From Molanna angustata (taxonomy: Eukaryota > Arthropoda > Insecta > Trichoptera > Molannidae): a DNA stretch of 64,000 bases. A program made the translations under genes and the position numbers. The stretch is from positions 18,240,734-18,304,733 of the forward strand of contig OY754968.1 of assembly GCA_963576475.1 (NCBI GenBank), read 5' to 3'. Positions 1 to 11,959 of this stretch are shown here, piece after piece. The notes below the pieces were generated by a model that saw only the letters and a list, made by a program, of their open reading frames with translations, was not told the DNA's origin and did not search any database. Numbering within the stretch: position 1 is the stretch's first letter; every line of letters begins with the position of its first letter.

Positions 1-143
1 AAGCTTCAAGTTGGTGTTTTTATTACTTCAAAGTTGAAAAACTATGCAATATCTCCACTATTACATACAATTCTCTCACACGGGACTAAGATTAATACTG
101 TCGATTTATTACGAGAAATAACTTGAACGAATCGACAGTTATG
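1..143 (-). mobile_element. Fragment of helentron-like element (family Hel-1), cut by window edge
   Basis: Read on the minus strand, this stretch follows the 5' part of the element at 2756-3767: the terminal ATCGACAGTT word near 134-143, then the segments matching 'GAATTGTATG' and 'CAACTTTGAAGT'. It is clearly diverged and enters the window already truncated. It carries no coding potential. Membership rests on several colinear short matches seen by eye. Confidence 0.6.
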
Positions 144-1520
144 TAGATAGTAGTTAAATAAATTATTAAAACATATTTTTCTCAGAAAGACCATCGCCAT
201 AATTCAACCATTCAGTCGATGGATGTAAATTCCAACATTAACCTAATAATGAGAAATCAACCAAAGTTAAAGATCGCGATACGAAAATCTCTTCGTCAAA
301 GAGCCTTCTTGTTCCTGCGGATTAAATAATTTCGAAAAACAATTAGATGATCTGCCATAAAGGGGGTGCTACGTTATCAGGAAACTTTCAAAATATAATT
401 AATGTCCAGATATAGCTTTGGCGCTTTTCTATGACAGTCCAAGTGTAAAGATTTTTTATCTCCCCGTGTTGATAGTTAAATAAAGTAAAATCCATGGATT
501 AATTTTCATGTAATTCGTTTTTAATTTTCAAACTAGCGTTATGGGAAGGAGAACAGAAAGCGATTAAGTATTCAAGGAAATCATGATGACAGATCAAGGC
601 TAATGACAGTTATAAGACTAAAGATTACACCCATTTCGCCATCGTGAACGCATTTGATCCCTAAACGATAGCAGGGCCCGTCTGAAATAATTCCAATTAA
701 TGCAAACTGGGAATAATTCCAAAAGATAATACCCCTCACTTAGGAAAGTGAACTGAAGCTATTGTTCGAAAATTTAAATCTACAGGTATAAATCGACTTA
801 CATTAAAATGATTAATTATTCCTGTTTTAACGCTTTTGAAGTTGAAGATAATAATAAGGGAGTAAAATATAGTAGTTCCAATGGAATTGTAGCGATGATT
901 ATTTTCCATCAATGGATTCTGGTAATAAAATAAAGGTTATAAGTCTGTATTTGCAATTTTCGTATCTCTTGAATCTATTTATGAAGATCAACATATTATA
1001 ATACACAATAAACATAATCTGTAAAGTGTTCAGACGTTTGATGATCCCACCCTGGTCGTATTTAATGAAGGTTTTAAAGAATTTAATTTCATAATAACAT
1101 TGAAGTTCTATATCAAAAAGTCTAAAAAAACCTTTTCATTTGCCAAAGAAAAAATCTGTAGTGTACATTCGACTTCCTGGACTGTTTTAATTGACCTAAA
1201 AAAGGTTTATTGACAAAAAATTTCAAAGTCATTGCGTTTCCGTGGGGAAAGATTGATCAGTTAAATGAAAAAGAATAGGTACATTTAAGAGTATTTCAAA
1301 TATTTAAGTTAAATTGATAAAAAAAGATGCAGTAATTAATTACGAAGAATTTTAAATGAAAAAAAAATATTTTTAGAAGACAATATTCAAAAGAAGACAT
1401 TTTCTTGTTTAATTAAATATTCAAAGACTTCAGTAGTAAAAAAATTAAAGCATTATTTCACTTTAAAAAAAACTTAGTTTTATGGATACTTAGTTATCAA
1501 AAAAAAAATACATCAAACCT
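144..1520. other. AT-rich stretch without recognised features
   Basis: No reading frame with family resemblance, no tandem repeat and no element ends were found. It is ordinary unique-looking AT-rich DNA with many A/T runs. Confidence 0.5.
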
Positions 1521-1522
1521 TG

Positions 1523-1632
1523 TCGGCCTTCGTGGCTCAGTTGGTTAGTTATCTGACTCCGGAGTCAAAGGTCCGGTTCAGTCTTTTTTGGGAGCGTTGT
1601 AATAAAAATTTGACATAGTACGTGTAAGGAAC
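1523..1632 (+). mobile_element. SINE-A fragment (internally deleted)
   Basis: It starts with the SINE-A tRNA-like head (CGTGGCTCAGTTGGTTAG, an A-box-like segment). The sequence then degenerates and resumes at the family's 3' motif TTTGACATAGTACGTG. The middle of the roughly 220-bp SINE, including most of the B box, is missing. It should not be read as a tRNA gene because the acceptor stem and B box are lost. Confidence 0.65.
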
Positions 1633-2094
1633 CCAATAAATAATAATAGACAATACAACATCTAAAAATTGAAACAGACATAAGCTAAGATCAAACCAAC
1701 ATCTTTGGCTGCAAACGCAAAATTCGCTAACGGTTATAAATTGATACAATACATTATCCAACAATTTCTAGCAAAGAATAGATGTTCATATAATACTTAA
1801 GTACTGGAAAATCGCGTGTTGTTGAGCTTTTCGAAGAAACGCGATGTTTTAGGTAACGTCTGAAATAGAAACAAAATACGTGTTACGTAGGAATTTAATA
1901 TATTTATAATTTTCAACTAGCGTGACTGCCCATTTCATACATTATAATATAGAGCAGAATAATTAATGATGCAGCATAATACAATATGCAGACGAAATTG
2001 CATACAAAAAACAGTATTTAGAATTTAGCAACACAAACACTAGCAATACTTTAGTTATAATTTAGCAAAACTATGGTCACAAGTGAAATCAATT
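1633..2094. other. No recognised feature
   Basis: AT-rich sequence with no supported gene, repeat unit or element end. Confidence 0.4.
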
Positions 2095-2215
2095 AAAATT
2101 AAGATTATACATTCTCTAAACAAAGCTAAAATGCTTGTGGACAAAATCGGTCAAGATTCGATCTCGTTCGCTTGATGATAAAATAGCGCACTGTGCGCTC
2201 TGCCACCGACCCTTG
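2095..2215 (-). mobile_element. SINE-B fragment
   Basis: On the minus strand a tRNA-like head with a degenerate B box (GATCGAATCTTG) is followed by 'GACCGATTTTGTCCACAAGC' and 'AGAATGTATAATC'. This is the same order of words seen downstream of the head in the fuller SINE-B copy at 8307-8774 and the minus-strand copy at 60150-60370. It is truncated at its 3' side. Confidence 0.6.
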
Positions 2216-2245
2216 TAATGATTTCTTAATATATTGTATGGAATC

Positions 2246-2469
2246 GCTCTCTTTGACACTTTAATTCAGTATTTGCAAGGTTTTAGAATTCTCCGGACTC
2301 TTCTTATGTTCTTTGTGTGTTCTGTTCTTCCCCCACCACCACCCGTTCTGCTTATGGGGACTAATAACGGCCCCTTGCAAAACTCTGAAAGAACACATAA
2401 AGAACATACGAAGAGTCCGGAGAACTCTAAAACCTTGCAGACACTGCACTAAATGTGCCAAAGAGAGCT
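2246..2469. mobile_element. Palindromic MITE-like element
   Basis: Two arms of about 88 bp are inverted around a loop of about 45 bp that contains CCCCCACCACCACCCGTTCTG. Outer arm words GCTCTCTTTG and CAAAGAGAGC are exact reverse complements, as are inner words TCTCCGGACTCTTC and GAAGAGTCCGGAGA. Several mismatches and a short indel show age. There is no coding capacity. Two short frames that run through it on opposite strands are by-products of the symmetry. Confidence 0.75.
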
Positions 2470-2534
2470 AATCATGTTAAAACAACTGGCTCACTGCTCA
2501 GTGATAGTGAAGATAATAGTGCACCGTATTTAAG

Positions 2535-2662
2535 ACAGAAATTCTTGAAAGCCCTAAAGTTGCTCTTCGTGGCTCTTTGTGTGTTCTATCAGAATTTTGC
2601 AAGAGGCCGTTATTTGTCCCCATTAGCATAACGGGTGGTGGTGGAGGTAAAACAGGTATATT
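2535..2662 (-). mobile_element. Partial second copy of the palindromic MITE
   Basis: The loop and one arm of the 2246-2469 element recur in reverse orientation: GGCCGTTATT, GTCCCCAT, then ACGGGTGGTGGTGG. The second arm is missing, so this is a half element lying 70 bp from the full copy. Confidence 0.65.
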
Positions 2663-2667
2663 GTACT

Positions 2668-2755
2668 CAAACTTGGGCCACTAAAATAAATGGTTATTCA
2701 AAACTTGGGCCAGTAAAATAAATGATTTATCAAGCTTGGGCCAGTAAAATAAATT
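2668..2755 (+). repeat. 33-bp minisatellite, left segment
   Basis: About 2.7 units of roughly 31-33 bp, each containing CTTGGGCCAGTAAAATAAAT. The array stops abruptly at the left end of the helentron-like element and resumes in the same register class beyond its right end at 3769. Confidence 0.8.
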
Positions 2756-3767
2756 ATCCAACTGTCGATTTGTTCAGGAGAACTTTGTTCTCTTAACATA
2801 TCGACAATGTTTCAAGCCAGGATACGCGAGAATTGTATGCAGAGGTCTACTTTTTTCACGGCTTTTCCAACTTTGAAGTCAAAAAATACCAACTTAGAGG
2901 CTTCGCAGCATATATGTTCCATACACGGATTTACTCAGAATTCGGAGTAGAACATTTCGTGTGTCTGTGTGTGTGTGTGTCTGTGTGTGTGTCCGTCCCC
3001 CCTTATAACTTTTGATCCGCTCAATTAACAGAGCCCAAATTTTCAAAATATACAAACAGTTATAGGCCTTCAAAACTTTTATACTCAGAAATGTGAATTT
3101 TTGTATCAGTCAGGGGTTATCAACATTTGAAATTTTGGTTTATTTTCCATATATCTCAGAAACCATAAAAGCTAGATCGCTGAAATTTGGTATAAACATA
3201 GAAAAATACAAAATCTCAAATTAGTTTTTTAAAAAAAAATCCAGAGTTTCTCAAGCATTTTTTTATTAAGAAAAATATTTTTTTTGTGATAAATTTATGA
3301 GTTTAACTGCCTATATTTCCAATTTTTTTAAAAATATCAAGAAAAGCCGAAACACCCCAACTAGATAATTTAATTTCCTATAAAAAATATTAACATTGTA
3401 TTAGCACATCTCAATTTTTTTTTAATAATTTTTATAAAAATTGAATTTAGTGACGACATTGCTTCATACAATTTTTATGGCAATCGCCTACACACAATAT
3501 CTAAGAAGACTCAATTGTTTGATACTAATCTCCAAACATACATACATACCATCATTCTGTTTTCATATTCTGGGAAGGATCAAAGGACTGACCTCCATAC
3601 TATCCTATCTTGACATACATACATATTATGTAGGTACATGTGTTGTATAGAAAATCAAATATCTTAAAATATTAAATAATTTGTATTTATGGGATTATAG
3701 TTTGGTACTTCAAATATACATTCTATCGCTATCGACAGTTGGATCCAATGTGTTACATGCAACTAGT
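2756..3767 (+). mobile_element. Helentron-like non-autonomous element Hel-1, copy 1
   Basis: The 5' end ATCCAACTGTCGAT (2756-2769) is the exact reverse complement of ATCGACAGTTGGAT at 3731-3744, 23 bp before the end. These are subterminal rather than terminal inverted repeats. After the 3' repeat come a short hairpin word (ATGT GTT ACAT) and the end CTAGT at 3763-3767. Subterminal inverted repeats, 3' hairpin, CTAGT-type end and insertion at a T-rich site are hallmarks of Helitron/helentron-derived non-autonomous elements. A GT-rich microsatellite lies at 2959-2993. It is homologous over its length to 49461-50479. A relic of a LINE 3' tail (GTATGT repeats, reversed) sits at about 3535-3640. 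No transposase is encoded. Confidence 0.7.
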
Positions 3768-3768
3768 T

Positions 3769-3886
3769 TATCAAAACTTGGGCCAGTAAAATTATTGATT
3801 TATCAAACATGGGCCAGTAAAATGAATGAGTTATCAAAACTTGACCCAATAAAATAAATGATTTATCAAAACTTGGGCCAATATGG
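3769..3886 (+). repeat. 33-bp minisatellite, right segment
   Basis: About 3.5 units of the same repeat as 2668-2755 (CTTGGGCCAGTAAAAT...). It continues the array that was interrupted by the Hel-1 insertion. Confidence 0.8.
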
Positions 3887-5440
3887 AAAATTGGCAGTAT
3901 TCGTATTTTTACGTTTAATATAAATCATCTTAATCAATTTACATGGAATACAAGGGAACTAAAAGATATAAACACGTAATTCGAAATACATTTTTACATA
4001 AAAAACATCACGTAAAAATGATACATTTAACTATTTACTTTTGCCGACCGAAAGCTTTCTGACATCTACCAATAAGAATTGGTAGGAAAATTGCTGACAA
4101 GGCGCAAAAGAGATTTTTAAAATAGGGTAATAAATTCAATTAGGTACACTTGTATTGGGGAATTACATATTTGAACGTTTTTTTATATAATGAAAGAGCT
4201 AATATTATACTTTGCAATTCAGTTTCTGAATCAAACGTATTTTGAGATATTCACGGATGTGTTCACATACCTACATTCATAATGAACAGAAGAAAATTCG
4301 TCTCGTCTCACTCGTGTCGGTAGTGTAAATATGAGAAGGAGTGAGAAGATGATGGTGTTTAATGGTGTATATTGAGCTAGTAAATGTCGAAATCGGCGAA
4401 AATCTGTCGATTACACGAACCTTAACGAATCTACGGTGACATGGAGCGAACATTCGGAATCCAAATGCGAAAACGAATCATAGGGCAGGTACAAAAATCG
4501 AGATCGTCAAAATGAAAATATATTTTTTTCTCAAATTCCTCCCGACATTTATGCAGCATACTTATATAGTACAAGTGTTTATTCTGCGATTTATAAAAAA
4601 AATAAACCCTTCTTTGTACAAATGTATTGAGATATATTTTTTTATATTTAATACGAGTTAATTGAAATTATTGAAATTAAGGAGTATAATTTAAAGAAAT
4701 CGCATTGGGGAATGGAATTACCTGTACAAAATAATTTATATTCAAATTTACATCAATAAGTTGAAGTATCCGAGAAACAATGCAATAATAACTGTACAAA
4801 ACGATTAAAATGAATCATTATTATTGGCAATAATAGATTACTTAAAACAATCATTGTTAATGAAATATACAAAAGGGGAAAATAATATTCCAGAATATCC
4901 AATTTTAAATGAAAGATTACGTACTCAATACTTTCAAAACAAAAGCAAAACAACAATAACAATGAATAATAATAATTGATGGAATTTCTTATGGAATAAA
5001 TAATTTTAATGTTTTTTTATAGAATTTCCATGATTAAAATAAGCGCTTATTCAATTCATTATATTTCATTGTACTTCCAAGTAACAGGTAAATAAAAATT
5101 ACAAAAATATGGTTTTTAGTGTTTTTAGTATAAACTTGTTATAATTGTTATTTTCGCTACTGAAACAATTGTAGTTATACGAAAATGTTAATGTATAAAT
5201 TAAATGGCAACTTACAAACTATTTTCTTACAAAAAAATAAAAACAGTTGATTTAAATGATGATTTAAGAAAAAAACTAAACATGGAAATAAACCAAGGAT
5301 TCAAAACCTTGTAGCTGACAATAAGGAATATTATTATTGTTTTATATTGTATATTTATAAAATAAATGTAAAATTAAATTAAATAAAAAAATAAATTATT
5401 AAGTAGGTATATCGAAGAATTACAAAGTTGTTTTAAACAA
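3887..5440. other. AT-rich stretch without recognised features
   Basis: No element ends, tandem units or protein resemblance. Reading frames here are short and low complexity. Confidence 0.45.
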
Positions 5441-5447
5441 TTCGGAA

Positions 5448-5755
5448 TAAGTTGCCACATTCTGGATACTTATGGTACTTCCCTTTTTTACACGAGATTT
5501 TTTCTCAATTAAAATAGGGTTTTTATTTGAATGTATATTATGGAACTAATATATTATGGAACACCTGATTGGAACTTATACACCTGATTGGAAATACACC
5601 TGATTGGAACTAATACACCTGATTGTAACTTATACACCTGGAACTTATAAACATGTATGTGAATTTTTTTTTATTCGTTTAATAAATAAAAAAAAATATC
5701 GTCTCAATTATCTAGACTAAAAACACAATTAAAACTGTGTCTCCGCCGGAATATA
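5448..5755 (-). mobile_element. SINE-A copy split by an insertion
   Basis: On the minus strand the SINE-A body words appear in two blocks. 'AAGTTGCCACATTCTGGA' (5449-5466) is the 3' part. 'ACACAATTAAAACTGTGTCTC' followed by CGCCGGA (5721-5750) lies just downstream of the tRNA head. About 220 bp of foreign AT-rich DNA with a small tandem repeat separates them. The tRNA-like head itself is lost. Confidence 0.6.
5561..5650 (+). repeat. Short tandem repeat, unit about 16-20 bp
   Basis: Five degenerate units of ACACCTGATTGGAACTTAT follow one another inside the split SINE-A copy. Unit spacing varies (about 16-20 bp). Confidence 0.8.
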
Positions 5756-7590
5756 CATAGTTATATTGTCTTTAAAAATATAGAAATTTTATTTTTATTT
5801 TGATTTTTATTTATTAATATAATAGTAAACCACGAAACATTAGGTAGGTACTAATTTATCTTTAAATATTTTTGGTTTCATTTAAAATCATATCAATAAA
5901 TCATATTTAAATACAAAGAAAATTATGATGTTGTAAGGGTTGAGGGCTGTGACCTTACTAGGGTATTGCCCGTCTAGGAGGCGTCGCGTCGCGCCATAGC
6001 AAAAGAATTAAAAAAAATGTGTTAGGTTTTTATTGTCATGTAGGTTTACTTTTCATTTACACTTAAAAGTTTAAAAAAATCGAGAAACAGAAGAGCTCTC
6101 CATAGTATGAACATATTATTATTTAAGAGCTGAATGTCACTTCGTTTTATCCAAAACTTTACGAAAAAAAAACGGGTAAAATATTATGTTAATATACATA
6201 ATTAAAACTTGCATATTATTTATGTAAGAAAATGTTTCAAGCTATATCACTCGATAACGGGTGGAACGGCAAAAAATTAACAAAAAAAAATCAAGACCTT
6301 TTCTTACATCCATAGTCATCTTAAGACATTAATAATATTTTTTTTTTGAAACCATAGTTAAAATAATTTTTTTTCTTGAAGTAGATATATATTAACACAT
6401 TTTTTTACAACCGTTTTCACCACCGACGACAGTATCGGCTTATTAGGCCATATTCAACTTATTTTTTTAGGTACTCATATTAATATTTGGAAGATACTTC
6501 ATTCCTCGTTCCTATCCTTCCTTAACTGTGTATACTCATTACAATTTCAGTAAAACAAATGTTTATAGGAATTCTAGCTGTATAAAATCTACTTTTACTA
6601 ATATTGGTTGTAAGCTCGAAATCAATTTACGACCAACGTAATGTTAAGAAAATCACGAATCTATGATATTGCAGAGAAACATATATAAAATAATGTATAA
6701 AGATATTATTAAGAATGGATAATATAAGCATACCGCAAGGTAGCAGTAACGTAACCACAACATGTCTGAATTCAAATATCGATCCTTGGAGTCATTGTAC
6801 TGTACATTTGCAAATAAAACACTACTATTGTTTACCATATAGTATCTACGTAGATACATCTTAGGTGGAAAGTACAAAAGTTAGATGGATTATACTTTTA
6901 GGTAAAGGTATACAAAATATATTCATCTGAAGCCAAGATGCACATACATATATAAATATCTCATCTGAGTTTCTGTTTAATGTTGATTGATTCATACATT
7001 AGAGGCCTGTAGACATATCTCGATGTTAAAAATCTATCGAATCATTCTTTTAAGTTTCAAAGCTTCGATCAGATAATCTCTGACATGCCGTGTACATTCT
7101 ATATCTTGTCAGCTTAGTCGAATAAAGCCCAAATTAGATGATGATTGAATCTTGCAGACTTATTGATACTATCCGAAGACATCCTAGAACAGGTTCTCTC
7201 GGCAATGTCCATATATCTGACACAAACCTACAGCAGATATCATATGGAATAATATTATTTTCCATTGTCTCTGTTTTAAATGTTTAATTTACTTTTATTG
7301 TTGTTGTGAAACCTCTCTTTTTGCATAAAAATCGTGTTTATAATAAATAAAAAAATGTTTTAGTATAGGCTGATACGATGTCACTAAAATAAAGCAAAAA
7401 AAACGCCATGTTTAATAAAATAAAATTTAAAATACAGTTAAAATAAATAAGAATTAAATTTAAATAACGGAAATCACAACTCCCTACTTATAACATTATA
7501 GTGGAGAGTACAAAATAGCATTCAAAAGTAGAAAATTTCATTTCCGGTATATTTTTCTATTGTTTGAAATGTTTCTTCATCAAAATAATT
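5756..7590. other. AT-rich stretch without recognised features
   Basis: No gene or repeat was recognised. A slightly GC-richer patch (5935-6000, CGTCGCGTCGCGCC) stands out but carries no supported frame. Confidence 0.4.
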
Positions 7591-7795
7591 TGTCGGCTTT
7601 CGAAGCTCAATTGGATAGATATCTGACTGCTGATCCAAAGGTCCGGGGTTTCCCGGTGCAGACACAGTTTTTAATTGTGTTTTGTAGATCTGCGAGGCGA
7701 TTGATATCGTTATTATCCAGCATTGGACAACTTGTTATTGGGTGCGTTTTATATTAATATTTCATATAGTAGGTACCTGTTAGTTGCCCGATATA
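7591..7795 (+). mobile_element. SINE-A copy
   Basis: The full-length order of the family is present: tRNA-like head TGTCGGCTTTCGAAGCTCAA, CTGACTGCTGATCCAAAGG, damaged B box, ACACAGTTTTTAATTGTG, GATTGATATCGT, CAACTTGTTATTGGGTGCG, and the 3' motif TAGTTGCCCGA. Mutations in the B box (GGGGTTTCCCGG instead of GGGTTCGATTCCCGG) imply an old copy unlikely to be transcribed by RNA polymerase III. Confidence 0.8.
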
Positions 7796-7959
7796 AACCT
7801 TATATAAAATATAAAAGAATAATATTGAAATCGTGTTTTTTTTATTCATAAAGTTAAAATAAATATATCGGTATAATAGAGAAAATATGCCTATGTCTAA
7901 TTGAAATATAAACCATATTATATTTATTTATATACTTTCTGTACAAATAATTAGTAGGT

Positions 7960-8306
7960 ACACTGGCGGGCTTATTGCCTAAAGACAATTTCTTCCAACT
8001 AACCAGAGTTAATGTTAAATATACAAAACAGTGTGAACTATAGCAATAAGTTAATCACATAACAAAAATAAACAAAGATAGCAAACGAAAAGTAAAAAAA
8101 AAACAAAGAAGATTGCATATAAGAACAATACATAGCAATGATAGGAAAATTAAGGATAAGGAAAGGAAGAAAAGAGTAAGATGTAATAAGGTATTTTCAG
8201 ATAAATATTTTTGCTTTAGCCTTTTCTTGAAGATGTTTAGTGAGATAGACGACGTAATATCATGACTAAGAATATTCCATAGCATAGCTGAATTTACTTC
8301 AAATGA
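7960..8306 (-). pseudogene. LINE C-terminal remnant (CR1/Jockey-like type), 3' half
   Basis: Minus-strand translation gives the C-terminal tail typical of CR1/Jockey-group non-LTR polyproteins: SAMLWNILSHDITSS then SLNIFKKRLKQKYL, positions about 8290 down to 8175. The frame continues, after removing the SINE insertion at 8307-8774, into 8787-8930. It is homologous to 51180-51420, where the words ITSS and SLSILKKRLKQGYLS recur. Downstream (toward 7960) is 3' untranslated sequence shared with 50895-51100 (CTTCCAACTAACCAGA against CTTCCAACCAACCAGA). No RT core is present, so this is a dead 5'-truncated copy. Confidence 0.65.
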
Positions 8307-8786
8307 ATGTGAGGCACCGGCTTAGAATAGTGCTTCCACTCTTTTCTATTATTGTTTTCGAGTGTCCCGTAAGAGCCGGGTAATCGAAAATACAACAGGC
8401 AACAATAACATCTCACATAGTTCAGCAATGGTTAGCGCGCTGGGTTAGTAATCCAGTGGTCGCGAGTTCGAATCCTGCCTCGACCGATTTCGTTCACCTA
8501 TAGCACAAGCATTTATTTGCTTATTTTAGGGAACGTAGGAAGATGTATATGTACTTGTTTAACAAGGACATATTCATTTTTATATAAAAAAAAAAAAATG
8601 AGGTTCACCACCTATTCTGAATATAGTGCCTTTTTAGGTGAGACGAGACTGGTGTGTGGGTATACACAGATATGTTGTGCTCCCTTTTATAAGGCAATGC
8701 ACACCCGCACAACTTTCGCTGGTTACCCCACATTATGGGATATGCCGTGATGATATGAATGAATGAATGAATGTACTTCAAATGAA
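8295..8786. repeat. 12-bp target-site duplication around SINE-B
   Basis: ACTTCAAATGAA is found at 8295-8306 and again at 8775-8786, bracketing the SINE-B insertion. The homologous LINE at about 51268 has a single ACTTCAAAGGAA, which represents the unoccupied site. Confidence 0.85.
8307..8774 (+). mobile_element. SINE-B, complete insertion in a LINE remnant
   Basis: A tRNA-like head at about 8425-8485 (ATGGTTAGCGCGCTGGG, then B box GAGTTCGAATCCTGCC) is followed by a body with GACCGATTTCGTTCACC, ACAAGCATTTATTTGC and a (TGAA)n tail at 8751-8773. It is flanked by the 12-bp direct repeat ACTTCAAATGAA. About 118 bp lies upstream of the tRNA head inside the duplication, which is unusual because tRNA SINEs normally start at the head. 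That part may be a second element or a 5' extension of the family. Confidence 0.8.
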
Positions 8787-8990
8787 AGAGCTAAATAATT
8801 CAGAACTATGAATAGGAATAGATAGTAAAGTGCGTTCTGCAGATCAAAGTGGACGCCCGTGGCTTGAAAAATAATTAAATTTATCTTTGAGATACTGAGG
8901 TAAATTTGGATTAAAAAGATATTGTATAGTAATGACAAGACATGTATATTACGTCGTTGTTGTTATAGTACAGAATAAAGTATTCTTTAT
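8787..8990 (-). pseudogene. LINE C-terminal remnant, 5' half of the split copy
   Basis: With frame changes, the minus strand reads FNPNLPQYLKDKFNYFSSHG and then LLSIPIHSSELFSSF, joining across the SINE to the SAMLWN... tail. The same segments occur in the paralogous remnant near 51290-51420. It is a non-functional fragment. Confidence 0.6.
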
Positions 8991-11955
8991 AATATCTTCA
9001 TACAAGATATGTTAAAAACATAGAAATACAGATTTTATATTATTTTCGTGTTCAATTTTCCTCCTGCAATAAACTTTCATTGGCCGTTGGGAATTATTGA
9101 CGGCAATGTTTGAAGAAAAATAAAACGGAATAATTGATACTGGCAGAGAGCGAGAATCCAATATTTCCTAGACGTCCTTTCCTATCAAGAAACAATATCA
9201 AAGCCAATAATCCTTTTCCGTGTCAAGTAGTAAAGTGCAATCCGTTTGCCTTATGAATCGTTAATGCCTTTCGGTTCGAGAGCTGACGGCCTGAAGTTCT
9301 AAACACAATGAGAGAGAAAGAGAATGGTACACTAACACTTGCCCCAGTTCCACATACAAATAACTGAAATAATACCAAAAGCAAGGCAGGCAACCGACTT
9401 ATCGCGGTGTCCATTAGCGAGTTCTAGTGTCATTTCTGAAGAGTTCCTTTTCTCCAACACATCTCTCACTGCTGGGAACAATACAGTCTGCCGTGAACAA
9501 TCTTAATTATTCAGGACCAAGACGGATCAGCTCATTTTTTATTCTGTTTGATAAATAATAAATCGATATTTCGTTAGGACACTGAATAAACAAAGGGGAT
9601 TAAATGAATTGATAAGCATTATCCGGAAACCAAAAACTAATTGATTTAATAATTGTATGCACTAAGTATCCCATGTTTTTATTTTACGGCGCTGGACGAT
9701 TTACTAATGAAATTAATAACAATTAAGCACAACAAATAATAACACTCAATTATCATTATTACCATTATACACTTACTCAAAAGAATTAGCAGATCAATGC
9801 GTTAACTGTAAATTATTTAATAGAACAAAATAAAATACAATAAACGCATCATCAAGCTTTCAATTGGGAATAATTTACCCATATCAAAGGGTAAATTAAA
9901 CATATCAAAGGATCAGGCTCTGAGGAAGTCTCTATACTACCTATCAACCCTACAGATTCCCGAATAACGTTTAAATAATCTTTAACGATTTTACGTGTAT
10001 TAATTATTACCGTTTTTATCATTTTTATTATTATTTTTTTAATGAATTAATTATTTTTTTATTTTAAAATAATAAAACAATTAGAATAAAGTTAAAAAAA
10101 TACATTGATTTGAACAATTGATGAAATTCGCCATTTTTCATGTTTTTAAAACAAATACATAAATTAGATGTATCCCATTGCATAAAATAATTAACCATAA
10201 GAGCCATATTAATTATCATGCTTTTTCATGTAATAATTAATTTATGTCTATTTAAGTTGTATAAAAAAAGCGAAATGATCGAGTCAATTATTAATCTCTA
10301 ATACGGTTTACCAGTTATTTTTCATGTCAAATAAAATAAAATGAAACAATTAATGTACATATTTTGTTTCAAAGTTGAAAAAATATTACGTTAAAAATTT
10401 ATATTTTATACAGTTGTTTATAAATTCCGTTAAATTTAGCGAAAAGCAATATTTCAGAAGTTACACTCGTAACGATATCCGAATTTATGTATTGCAAAAA
10501 ACTTTTGGAGAAATAATTTAAGTGCAACGGCGCCGAGTAGATACGCAGACGAACCAGTAGAAGAAAGAAGAAAAAAAAAAAACAGAAGTGGACCATAAAG
10601 GAGAAAGGCCATAAATGAAACGTTAACTAAAAGTAGAACAATCTCGGACACCATAAATAAGGTCCTACATAAATGAATACATAAATTTCATTAAATAAGG
10701 CCAACAAAATCAACTACGAAATTGGGTTCTTACTCCGTTATGGAAACATTATTAGCATAAGTTAAACACAGCAATGTGTAAAATATCGCATTAAAAACGA
10801 TTTGCTTTTTAAAGTAATTTAACAATGAAATTCAACCATTTTTATAGCTAGTTAAGTTTTTTTTATTCTAAAGCTAAATCTAGTAACATTCACAATTTAT
10901 CGTCAATAGACCAAGCACCTAGACAAATACCTAGAGATGAATCAAAGAATATAAATAAGGTTTTTAGGATTACGTTGTACGTCAATATTAATTTAAAAAT
11001 GTATTTTTTTCATTTTTCGTATTGTGGATTTATAATAACTGAATACTGATGTAAAATACTAAACGTTATACAATGCTTGCCCTAAAACAGATATACCAAG
11101 TTCAGCAGAAGTATTAATTTTTGTGTGATATTTTCAACAGCATGAAGTATATTTGTTAAAACTTTTGCCTCTAGTGCGCTGCGGTATGGCAGAGAAAAAC
11201 GTAGATTATCAGACAGAGTCTGGACGTCTGGTTGCCTTCGGAATGTGGATCTACAGGCGCATGACTCGAATCCATTGGCCATACAAAATGATAAATAAAT
11301 AAATAAAAATCTGTCTTATCGAAACTGATCGTATAAAAAGCACATTCGTACATAACTTAGTGAATCAAATGACATATAAAATTGAAAAAATGAACGAATA
11401 TGTAAGAAAAAATTATAAGCGAAAATATACACAGGTACTTTGTTATAGTGAATTTTTAGTTTAAATCTCAAACAGCAAGATTTTCAATTAATACGAATCA
11501 TATTTATAACTGAAATAGTAGAATATACCAACATAGGAACGATCTGTACGTCATATTCAATAGCGATGTAAGCAAGAATTATCATGAATGGCATTTTCTC
11601 GTACAGATAAATTTGGTTTTGGAAAGGAACATAACAAAAATGCATAAATCGAGTGAACCTTAAATATGACGGAAAAAATAAATTTCTCCGAAAATTTCCC
11701 TCTAAATTGTCCCGCCGCGTCGTGCGTTCCTTGCGGTGTGGTGTCATAATATATTATAGCACGAAAGCTTTACTTAATTAATGAGCTGTGTTTTGAAGAA
11801 AACGAAATGAGCGAGAAAACGCCAACGAAAAAGGTTAATTAAGATCTAGGTATTCGGGTGGAATAATAAATTGATAATTATTATTACAAAGCCGTAAAAA
11901 TATACTAATTATGGTAAGAGTTTTTTTTTATTTTTGAGGTACGTACCACATATAA
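8991..11955. other. Unique AT-rich region without recognised genes
   Basis: No coding or RNA gene is supported. 9050-9490 has a more balanced base composition than its surroundings. 9960-10330 is dense in TAATTA/AATTAATT words that could be homeodomain-type sites or simply AT richness. A motif at 11215-11275 (ACTCGAATCC) resembles a B box but has no convincing tRNA head. Confidence 0.4.
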
Positions 11956-11959
11956 ATTA

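Noticed and set aside
2833..3015. Similar 60-62 codon frames in both Hel-1 copies as a conserved small protein
   Set aside because: The frame runs into the GT microsatellite, whose length differs between copies, and the similarity is simply that of the repeat DNA.
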